From Sphingomonadales bacterium UBA2369 (lineage in GTDB: Bacteria > Pseudomonadota > Alphaproteobacteria > Sphingomonadales > Sphingomonadaceae): a DNA stretch of 64,000 bases. Shown piece by piece: positions 57,998 through 64,000 of the stretch. How positions within the stretch are numbered: position 1 is the first letter of the stretch; every line of letters begins with the position of its first letter. The DNA lies in NCBI GenBank assembly GCA_002344055.1, contig DDTH01000006.1:535037-599036 (forward strand), given 5' to 3'. Made by a program: the position numbers and the translations under genes. The notes below the pieces were generated by a model that was given only the letters and a program-made list of their open reading frames with translations, searched no databases and was not told the origin of the DNA.

Positions 57998-58662
57998 TGG
58001 ACACATTCGGCATCATTCAGGACGCAGATTTGTGGCTGCGCGCCACCTTTCCCGATGTTCCACGTGAAACATGGGAGAGGCTGGACGCCTTCGAGGCGCT
58101 CCTTCGCGCTGAAAGCGAGAGCCAGAATCTCATTTCACGTGGAACCTTCGATCATATCCGCCTCCGCCACTTCGCCGATTCCGCTCAGCTCCTCCGCTTT
58201 GACCCGGACTCCGCCTCGGCCTCCGCCTGGCTAGATCTCGGCAGCGGCGCAGGCTTTCCCGGCCTGATCGTCGGCGCTCTGTCCCATCACCGCCTCACGC
58301 TCGTTGAATCGCGCCGGCTCCGAATCGACTTCCTGAGTCGTGCCGCAGGACTTCTGGGCATTTCCGGTCGCACCGAGGTGATCGGTTCCCCGGTCGAGCG
58401 CGTTCCCGCCTCGAAATTCGATATCATCTCGGCCCGCGCCTTCGCCCCGCTCGACCGCTTGCTGTCACTCGCCCACCGCTTCTCCACAGAAAATACGATC
58501 TGGATCCTTCCCAAGGGCCGCAGCGCGCAGTCCGAACTGGAACAGGTGCGCGATGCGTGGCAGGGTGACTTCCGCCTCGAACCCAGCCTTACCGACCCCG
58601 AGGCTCGCATCATTGTCGCCAAAGGCGTGCAGCCGCGCCCGCGGCGAAGGGAGAGGCCATGA
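57997..58662 (+). CDS. rsmG: 16S rRNA (guanine-527-N7) methyltransferase RsmG
   Basis: 221 residues of the GidB class of SAM-dependent methyltransferase. The SAM site is LDLGSGAGFPGLIVG, with VESRRLRIDFL, ISARAFAPLDRLL and ILPKGRSAQSE completing the fold. The start shares one base with the mnmG stop. Two parS-like sequences are embedded in its coding region. Confidence 0.95.
   Translation: MDTFGIIQDADLWLRATFPDVPRETWERLDAFEALLRAESESQNLISRGTFDHIRLRHFADSAQLLRFDPDSASASAWLDLGSGAGFPGLIVGALSHHRLTLVESRRLRIDFLSRAAGLLGISGRTEVIGSPVERVPASKFDIISARAFAPLDRLLSLAHRFSTENTIWILPKGRSAQSELEQVRDAWQGDFRLEPSLTDPEARIIVAKGVQPRPRRRERP
58056..58071. other. parS: parS-like site 2 inside rsmG
   Basis: TGTTCCACGTGAAACA matches the consensus TGTTTCACGTGAAACA at 15 of 16 positions. 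It lies in codons 20-25 of rsmG, 60 bases after the gene's start. Confidence 0.88.
58131..58146. other. parS: parS-like site 3 inside rsmG
   Basis: CATTTCACGTGGAACC matches the parS consensus at 12 of 16 positions including the central TTTCACGTG. It is 75 bases after site 2. Weaker than the other two, it may be a lower-affinity ParB site. Confidence 0.55.
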
Positions 58663-59438
58663 TCCGCATTGCTGTCGCCAATCAGAAAGGCGGGGTTGGC
58701 AAGACCACCACGGCGATCAACCTCGGCACCGCGCTGGCCGCGACCGGCGACCGGGTGCTGATCGTCGACCTCGATCCGCAGGGCAATGCCTCCACCGGTC
58801 TCGGCGTCACTCAGTCGATGCGCGAGACATCGAGCTACGATCTGCTGAACGGTCAGGCGACCTTGGGCCAGGCGGTGGTTTCGACCCGCGTCCCCCGGCT
58901 CGATCTGGTCCCGTCGACCGTCGACCTTTCCGGTGCCGAAATCGAACTGGTCGATCAGGAGGACCGCACGCACCGGCTGCATCGTGCGCTGGAAAGCGCC
59001 GAGCGGAACTGGGACGTCTGCCTGATCGATTGCCCGCCGTCGCTCGGTCTGCTGACCATCAACGCCCTCGCCGCGGCCGATTCGATTCTCGTCCCGCTTC
59101 AGGCAGAGTTCTTTGCTTTGGAAGGACTTAGCCAGCTTCTTCAGACTGTCGAGCGCGTTCGCGCACGGTTCAACCCGGAGCTCAACATCCTCGGCGTCGC
59201 CCTCACCATGTATGATCGCCGCAACAATCTGTCGGCACAGGTCGCCGAGGACGTTCGCGCCTGTCTGGGCAAATTGGTGTTCGACACGATGATCCCGCGC
59301 AACGTGCGGCTGAGCGAGGCGCCGAGCCACGGCGTCCCGGCCCTGATCTACGATCAGCGCTGCTCCGGCTCCGAAGCCTATATGGACCTCGCCCGCGAGC
59401 TGATCGCCCGGCTGCCGCGCCAGGCGGAGGCGGCATGA
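58659..59438 (+). CDS. parA: Chromosome partitioning ATPase ParA
   Basis: 259 residues. Deviant Walker A NQKGGVGKTTTAINL (residues about 9-22), Walker A' and B region VDLDPQGNAS and CLIDCPPSLGLL. It makes the DNA-bound gradient that moves ParB-parS complexes, thereby segregating origins. The start overlaps the rsmG stop (ATGA), and parB overlaps its end the same way. Confidence 0.98.
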   Translation: MIRIAVANQKGGVGKTTTAINLGTALAATGDRVLIVDLDPQGNASTGLGVTQSMRETSSYDLLNGQATLGQAVVSTRVPRLDLVPSTVDLSGAEIELVDQEDRTHRLHRALESAERNWDVCLIDCPPSLGLLTINALAAADSILVPLQAEFFALEGLSQLLQTVERVRARFNPELNILGVALTMYDRRNNLSAQVAEDVRACLGKLVFDTMIPRNVRLSEAPSHGVPALIYDQRCSGSEAYMDLARELIARLPRQAEAA

Positions 59439-60325
59439 GCGAGGACACGCTTCCCCGCCGCCGCCCGTCCGGCCTCGGTCGTGGTCTATCTTCCCTGCTC
59501 GGCGAGGTCGCGCAGGAAGCTCCGGTTGCCGGCGGCAGCGCACCGCGCGGCGCGCTCCAGTCCATCCCCGTCGCCAGCATCGAGCCCCATCCGGGCCAGC
59601 CGCGCCGCACCTTCGACGAGGCCGCGCTGGAGGAACTCTCCGCCTCGATCCAGCAGCGCGGCGTGATCCAGCCGATCGTCGTCCGCCCGCACGGCCACCG
59701 TTTCCAGATCGTCGCCGGCGAGCGCCGCTGGCGCGCCGCCCAACGGGCCCGGCTGCACGAAATCCCCGCCATCGTCCGCGATTTCAGCGAGGCGGAGACG
59801 CTGGAAGTCGCGCTGATCGAGAATATCCAGCGCGCCGATCTCAACGCGATCGACGAGGCGGCCGCCTACAGCCGCCTGATCGCCGATTATGGCCACAGCC
59901 AGGAGGCGCTGGGAAAATTGGTCGGCAAGTCGCGCAGCCACATCGCCAACCTGTTGAGATTGCTTGATCTTCCGTCCGGCGTGAAGGAAATGGTGGTCGA
60001 TGGGCGCTTGACCATGGGCCATGCCCGCGCGCTCGCGTCAGCCCCCGATCCCGATGCCCTGGCCGAGGAAGTCGTTCGGCGCGGCCTGTCGGTGCGCGAG
60101 ACGGAGAAACTCGCACAGGCGAAGAAGCCCGGCCGGAGCAAAGCCGCCGTTAGGCGTACTGCTCCCGACGCCGATATCGCTGCGCTGGAGCGGCAATTGA
60201 GTGAATTGCTCGGCGTTCCCGTCGCCGTGCGCCACACTGGCGGCTCCGGCTCGATGACACTTTCCTATTCGTCGCTCGATCAGCTCGACATGATCTGCCA
60301 GCGGCTCACCGGCGGCACGATCTAG
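59435..60325 (+). CDS. parB: Chromosome partitioning protein ParB
   Basis: 296 residues. N-terminal ParA-interacting tail (RRRPSGLGRGLSSLLGE), CTPase/ParB-N domain with EPHPGQPRRTFDEAALEELSASI and VAGERRWRAAQRA, central helix-turn-helix (YGHSQEALGKLVGKSRSHIANLLRLLDLP, read in parts) that reads parS, and a C-terminal dimerisation part. Its stop directly abuts the stop of convergent holA. Confidence 0.98.
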   Translation: MSEDTLPRRRPSGLGRGLSSLLGEVAQEAPVAGGSAPRGALQSIPVASIEPHPGQPRRTFDEAALEELSASIQQRGVIQPIVVRPHGHRFQIVAGERRWRAAQRARLHEIPAIVRDFSEAETLEVALIENIQRADLNAIDEAAAYSRLIADYGHSQEALGKLVGKSRSHIANLLRLLDLPSGVKEMVVDGRLTMGHARALASAPDPDALAEEVVRRGLSVRETEKLAQAKKPGRSKAAVRRTAPDADIAALERQLSELLGVPVAVRHTGGSGSMTLSYSSLDQLDMICQRLTGGTI

Positions 60326-61348
60326 CTAGGCGCGGCGGCTCGCCTGCCGGGCGATCGCCAGCAATTCCGTTTCCGCCGCCAGCGGCCCGATCCCGGCACT
60401 CTTCTTGACTGCCCGCTCCGCGTCCTGGAGCCGCGTGAGGCAACGCGCCAGCACCGGGGCGTCCCAACGCCCCAGCTGACGCTCGACGGCATCCTTCTCC
60501 TTCCAGAACAACGCCTTGCCCTGGCTGGCAATGACCTCGGAGGGGCGCTTGCCTTGCTCCACCTCTGCCCGCAACTTGGCCAGCAGCAGCCCCCGGCGCA
60601 GCGCGGCCCGGATCAGCACGATTCCCTCCGTCCCCTCGCTGCGCAGCCGCCCCAGTTCGGCCGCCGCGGCGCGCGGATCGCCGCTGAAGACATGGTCGAT
60701 CAGCTGTCCGGCATCGCCCTCGTCCGCCGCCGCCAGGATCGCCGCCATGGCGTCACGCTCGACCATGACGCTCCGGCCCGGCTCGGCGTCCAGATAGAGC
60801 GCCAACTTGTCCAGCTCCTGCTCCAGGATCGCGCGATTGGCCCCGCATGCCTCCACCAGCCGCCGCGCATCGTCCGCATCCAGCATCAGCCCCTTCGCGC
60901 GCGCCAATTCACCTGCCAGCCGCGCGAAATCCCGCGCATCCGGGGGATAGGAAGCGAAAGCCAGCGCATTAGGCGCGGCAGTGACCAGCTTCAGCAGCTT
61001 CGACGTCGCCCTGAGCGCGCCCGCGACCAGTACCACCGGATTGCCCGCCGCCGGCGCATCCAGAAGAGCGGCGACGGCATCCAGCGTCTCGTCGCCGGCC
61101 GGCGTCACCAGCACCCAGCGTGCGCCGCCGAACATGGACAGCGACGCCGCCTCGTCGGCCAGTCGAGCCGGATCGCCCTTCAACTCGCTTCCGGTCAGGG
61201 AAATGCGCTCCGCCTCAGCGCCCAGCGCGCCACCGACCTTGCGTGCCAGCGCCATGCTGCCCGCTTCATCGGGGCCATGCAGCAGGAACAGCCGGGTCGC
61301 GGCCGGACTCTTCAGCGCCTTGTCGAGCTGGGGTCGGTTCGCCTTCAC
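60326..61348 (-). CDS. holA: DNA polymerase III delta subunit
   Basis: 340 residues. Clamp-loader subunit that opens the beta sliding clamp. N-terminal ATFLLHGPDEAGSMALARKVGG-type motif, the middle AAA-like region WVLVTPAGDETLDAVAALL, and the C-terminal helical collar VIASQGKALFWKEKDAVERQLGRWD (read in parts). It starts with GTG at 61348, overlapping lptE by 4 bases. Confidence 0.93.
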   Translation of the reverse strand: MKANRPQLDKALKSPAATRLFLLHGPDEAGSMALARKVGGALGAEAERISLTGSELKGDPARLADEAASLSMFGGARWVLVTPAGDETLDAVAALLDAPAAGNPVVLVAGALRATSKLLKLVTAAPNALAFASYPPDARDFARLAGELARAKGLMLDADDARRLVEACGANRAILEQELDKLALYLDAEPGRSVMVERDAMAAILAAADEGDAGQLIDHVFSGDPRAAAAELGRLRSEGTEGIVLIRAALRRGLLLAKLRAEVEQGKRPSEVIASQGKALFWKEKDAVERQLGRWDAPVLARCLTRLQDAERAVKKSAGIGPLAAETELLAIARQASRRA

Positions 61349-61851
61349 TGGCCGGCGGCGGGGGCGCGGCTCATATAGAGCGCGACACGCGACACGATCT
61401 GCTGCGCCACCATTTCGGAGAGCCGTTCCAGCGCGGTCTGCTCCGCCGCGACCGTGGCATATTCGGAACCCACAACATCGATGCCGGCGTCCGATCCCGC
61501 CGTCGCGTCGAGCAGGACGGTGCCCAGTTGCGCATCGACCAGTCGATAGCGCGCGCGCAACGTCCGCCGTTCGCGCGTCACCGCATCATCCAGGCGGATA
61601 CCGAGGCCGGAAATCTGGTCGTCCAGCTCGACCTCGAGCCGATAGCGCATCTCGCCGCCCTCTCCTTGGCCGAGCTGATCGACCAGGGCGCCCCGGATCA
61701 GATAGCCGGCCCGGCCCGGGATCGGCGCGACCTCGACCGAGCGCAACTGCGTCGCCACCGCGCCCCGCGAGCCGCCCGAATAGAGTGGCCGCAAGCCGCA
61801 GCCCGCGAGCATGGTGGCGGCTGCCGCGACGAGGAGCAGCCGCGCGATCAT
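61345..61851 (-). CDS. lptE: LPS-assembly lipoprotein LptE
   Basis: 168 residues. Lipobox MLAGC (Cys18) and the following GLRPLYSGG are typical of the LptE family, which plugs the LptD outer-membrane lipopolysaccharide translocon. Sphingomonads make glycosphingolipids in place of LPS, yet keep Lpt components. Overlaps leuS and holA at its two ends, as in many Proteobacteria. Confidence 0.92.
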   Translation of the reverse strand: MIARLLLVAAAATMLAGCGLRPLYSGGSRGAVATQLRSVEVAPIPGRAGYLIRGALVDQLGQGEGGEMRYRLEVELDDQISGLGIRLDDAVTRERRTLRARYRLVDAQLGTVLLDATAGSDAGIDVVGSEYATVAAEQTALERLSEMVAQQIVSRVALYMSRAPAAGQ

Positions 61852-64000
61852 GCGACGATGTTCACCAGCCGGTCGGGTACGACGATCACCTTGCGCGGCG
61901 GCTTGCCCTCCAGCGCGCGCTGGACCTTCTCCGAAGCCAGCACCAGCGCTTCGACCGCCTCTTTCGGTGCGCCCTTCGCGGCGGTCAACGTGTCGCGCAG
62001 CTTGCCGTTCACCTGCACCGCGATCGTGACTTCGTCCTCGACCAGCAAGGCGGGGTCCGCTTGCGGCCAGGCCGCATCGGCGATCAGGCCCGCCTCCCCC
62101 CGCGCGCGCCAGGCTTCCTCGGCAATGTGCGGTGCCATCGGCGCCACCAGCTTCAGCATCGTCAGCGCGGCTTCGCTCCGCGACGCGGACGGCGCGGCCT
62201 TCTCGATCGCGCTCGCCAGCTCGTAGAGGTTCGCCACCGCCTTGTTGAAGGCCAGCGACTCGATGTTCGCGCCGACGGCGGCGATGGTTTGGTGCAGTTT
62301 GCGGTCGAGCGCCGCGTTCCGGCCTTCCCCGCCTTCCGCCCCGGCGATCCGCCACAACCTCTGCACGAAGCGCCACGCGCCCTCGATCCCGGCCTCGCTC
62401 CACTCCAGGTCGCGCTCAGGCGGCGAATCAGACAGCATGAACCAGCGCACCGCGTCCGCGCCATATTGGTCGACGATCGGCTCCGGATCGACCGTGTTGC
62501 GCTTGGACTTGGACATCTTCTCGATGCGGCCGGTCTCCGCGACCGTGCCCGTGGCGATCTCGACAAGACCGCCTGCGCCCACCTCGACCTCGGTCGGCGA
62601 CAGCCAGCGGCCGTCCAGCGACTTATAGGTCTCGTGCGTCACCATCCCTTGCGTGAACAGGCCGGCAAACGGCTCCGCCACGTCAATCTGCCCGATCCGC
62701 TGCAGCGCCCGGGTCCAGAAGCGGGCGTAGAGCAGGTGCAGGATCGCATGCTCCACCCCGCCAATATATTGATCGACCGGCAGCCAGTGCGCCGCCACCC
62801 CCGGATCGAACGGCCGGTCCCCCGGCTGGCTGGCGAAGCGGATGAAATACCAGGAGGAATCGGCGAACGTGTCGAGCGTGTCGGTCTCACGCACCGCCGC
62901 TTTGGCGCAGCTTGGGCAATCGACATGCTTCCACGTCGGATGGCGATCGAGCGGGTTGCCCGGCACGTCGAAGGTCACGTCTTCGGGCAGCACCACGGGC
63001 AGCTGATCGCGCGGCACCGGCACCGCGCCGCAGCCGGCGCAATGGATCACCGGGATCGGCGTGCCCCAATAACGCTGCCGCGACACGCCCCAGTCGCGCA
63101 GGCGCCATGCGACCGTACCTTCGCCCCAGCCTTCCGCCTCGGCCCGCGCGATCACCGCCGCCTTCGCGGTCTCGGTATCCTTACCGTCCAGGAAGCGCGA
63201 ATTGACCATCACGCCGTCGCCGCTCTCGGCCGCGTCGCCGATCGGTTGCTCCGCCTCCTCGGCTGAAGCCGCAACGACGCGCTGTATCTCCAGCCCATAT
63301 TTGGTCGCGAACTCATAATCGCGCTGATCGTGGCCCGGCACGCCGAACACGGCACCGCTGCCATAATCCATCAGCACGAAGTTCGCGATGAAGACCGGCA
63401 ATTCCCATTCGGGATCAAGCGGATGCACCGCTTCGCCAATCTCCAGGCCGAGCTTTTCCGCCGTCTCCAGCTCGGCCGCGGTCGTGCCGCCCTGTTTGCA
63501 TTTGGCGATGAAGGCCGCGACTTCCGGCGACCGGGCGGCATGATATTGCGCCAGCGGGTGATCCGGCGACACGGCGACGAAGCTTGCGCCGAAGATCGTG
63601 TCGGGCCGGGTGGTGAAGACCTCAATCTCCTTGATCCCGCCGCTTTCGGCCGCATCCAGCGCGAAGCGGAAGCGCATCCCCCGGCTCTTGCCGATCCAGT
63701 TTTCCTGCATCAGCCGGACCTTGTCCGGCCAGCGGTCCAGTTCCCCCAGACCGCCCAGCAGATCCTCGGCGAAATCGGTGATCTTCAGGAACCACTGGTT
63801 CAGCTTGCGCCGCTCGACCTCGGCACCCGAACGCCAGCCCTTGCCGTCGATCACCTGCTCGTTGGCGAGCACGGTCATGTCGACCGGGTCCCAATTGACC
63901 TCGCTCTCCTTGCGATAGACCAGGCCGGCGGCGAGCATGTCGAGGAACAGGGCCTGTTCATGCCCGTAATAGTCCGGATCACAGGTCGCGAGCTCGCGGC
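61848..64000 (-). CDS. leuS: Leucyl-tRNA synthetase (5' part outside window)
   Basis: Class I synthetase; the N-terminal HIGH region and start lie beyond 64000. About 717 codons are visible. They include the Zn/CP1 editing region (FTTRPDTIFGASFVAVSPDHPLA with the T-rich editing motif), the KMSKSKRNTVDP motif, the anticodon-binding domain, and the C-terminal extension. The segment DPDYYGHEQALFLDML at the right edge shows the frame is open to the window end. Confidence 0.97.
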   Translation of the reverse strand, partial: RELATCDPDYYGHEQALFLDMLAAGLVYRKESEVNWDPVDMTVLANEQVIDGKGWRSGAEVERRKLNQWFLKITDFAEDLLGGLGELDRWPDKVRLMQENWIGKSRGMRFRFALDAAESGGIKEIEVFTTRPDTIFGASFVAVSPDHPLAQYHAARSPEVAAFIAKCKQGGTTAAELETAEKLGLEIGEAVHPLDPEWELPVFIANFVLMDYGSGAVFGVPGHDQRDYEFATKYGLEIQRVVAASAEEAEQPIGDAAESGDGVMVNSRFLDGKDTETAKAAVIARAEAEGWGEGTVAWRLRDWGVSRQRYWGTPIPVIHCAGCGAVPVPRDQLPVVLPEDVTFDVPGNPLDRHPTWKHVDCPSCAKAAVRETDTLDTFADSSWYFIRFASQPGDRPFDPGVAAHWLPVDQYIGGVEHAILHLLYARFWTRALQRIGQIDVAEPFAGLFTQGMVTHETYKSLDGRWLSPTEVEVGAGGLVEIATGTVAETGRIEKMSKSKRNTVDPEPIVDQYGADAVRWFMLSDSPPERDLEWSEAGIEGAWRFVQRLWRIAGAEGGEGRNAALDRKLHQTIAAVGANIESLAFNKAVANLYELASAIEKAAPSASRSEAALTMLKLVAPMAPHIAEEAWRARGEAGLIADAAWPQADPALLVEDEVTIAVQVNGKLRDTLTAAKGAPKEAVEALVLASEKVQRALEGKPPRKVIVVPDRLVNIVA

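Noticed and set aside
62927..62942. CCACGT-containing sequence in leuS resembling parS
   Set aside because: Only the left half resembles the consensus; the right half does not, and the site is not palindromic.
1..64000. Mobile elements, prophage, CRISPR arrays, toxin-antitoxin or defence genes
   Set aside because: None seen. Gene content is uniformly core, with no transposase, integrase, phage or repeat-spacer pattern.

Overview
This window is GC-rich chromosomal core DNA from an alphaproteobacterium, most likely a sphingomonad (Sphingomonadales). The evidence is the gene content and order: hemE, hemJ, rho, mnmE, mnmG, rsmG, parA, parB and holA in a row; an origin-flanking ppsR, maf, coaE, dnaQ block; a COQ9 homologue; a ubiquinol-cytochrome c chaperone; MmcB; a DUF6489 protein; a long HPF; and GANTC clusters typical of CcrM-methylating Alphaproteobacteria. 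Coding density is very high, 1-4 base stop/start overlaps are common, and TTG or GTG starts are frequent. I see no insertion sequence, prophage, CRISPR array or rRNA. There is one tRNA, for Leu (GAG).

Layout. 1-5.9 kb: 3'-truncated mutS (-), malic enzyme maeB (+), bamE (-), a CBP3-like chaperone and a YceD/DUF177 protein (+). 5.9-11.4 kb (-): ssb, feoB-feoA, a membrane GGDEF protein, COQ9, a DMT transporter. 11.4-13.2 kb (+): Old Yellow Enzyme, SOUL protein. 13.2-17.9 kb (-): a riboflavin operon (small membrane gene, ribD, ribE, glycosylasparaginase-like gene, HTH-ribBX, ribH). 18-20.2 kb (-): a TonB-like protein and gltX. 20.2-23.8 kb (+): prs, VOC, SDR, rpmI-rplT, pyrF. 23.8-26.8 kb: isocitrate lyase with a small coupled gene (-), diverging from an ScfR/RamB-type regulator (+). 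26.8-30.3 kb (+): pheS-pheT. 30.3-34.2 kb (-): a GH84 enzyme, plsC, YdcF, ftsX, ftsE. 34.4-36.2 kb (+): a zinc-ribbon protein and a phosphofructokinase. 36.2-45.6 kb: mixed housekeeping genes, tRNA-Leu with a REP-like inverted repeat, an amino-acid permease, a Rieske oxygenase, a class A PBP, a YgjP-type protease, YcgN, SCO1, an ankyrin protein and MmcB.

45.7-51.2 kb is a long leftward run (cell-wall hydrolase, DUF1491, thioesterase, ptsN, hpf, dnaQ, coaE, maf, ppsR). 51.48-60.3 kb is a rightward run (hemE to parB). The 299-bp gap between ppsR and hemE (51176-51474) is the point from which both runs diverge. It carries seven GANTC sites, a DnaA box and an AT-rich palindrome, and I interpret it as the chromosomal replication origin. 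Three parS-like sites lie 4.6-7 kb to its right, next to parAB, so the window appears to hold the whole oriC/ParABS organising region. holA, lptE and a 5'-truncated leuS (-) finish the window.

The most unusual protein architecture is a RibB (DHBP synthase) with an N-terminal XRE-type helix-turn-helix and a C-terminal GTP-cyclohydrolase-II-like domain that has lost its zinc cysteines. A perfect palindrome sits 16 bp upstream of its start. Together these suggest a riboflavin enzyme that may also act as its own repressor, in place of an FMN riboswitch.
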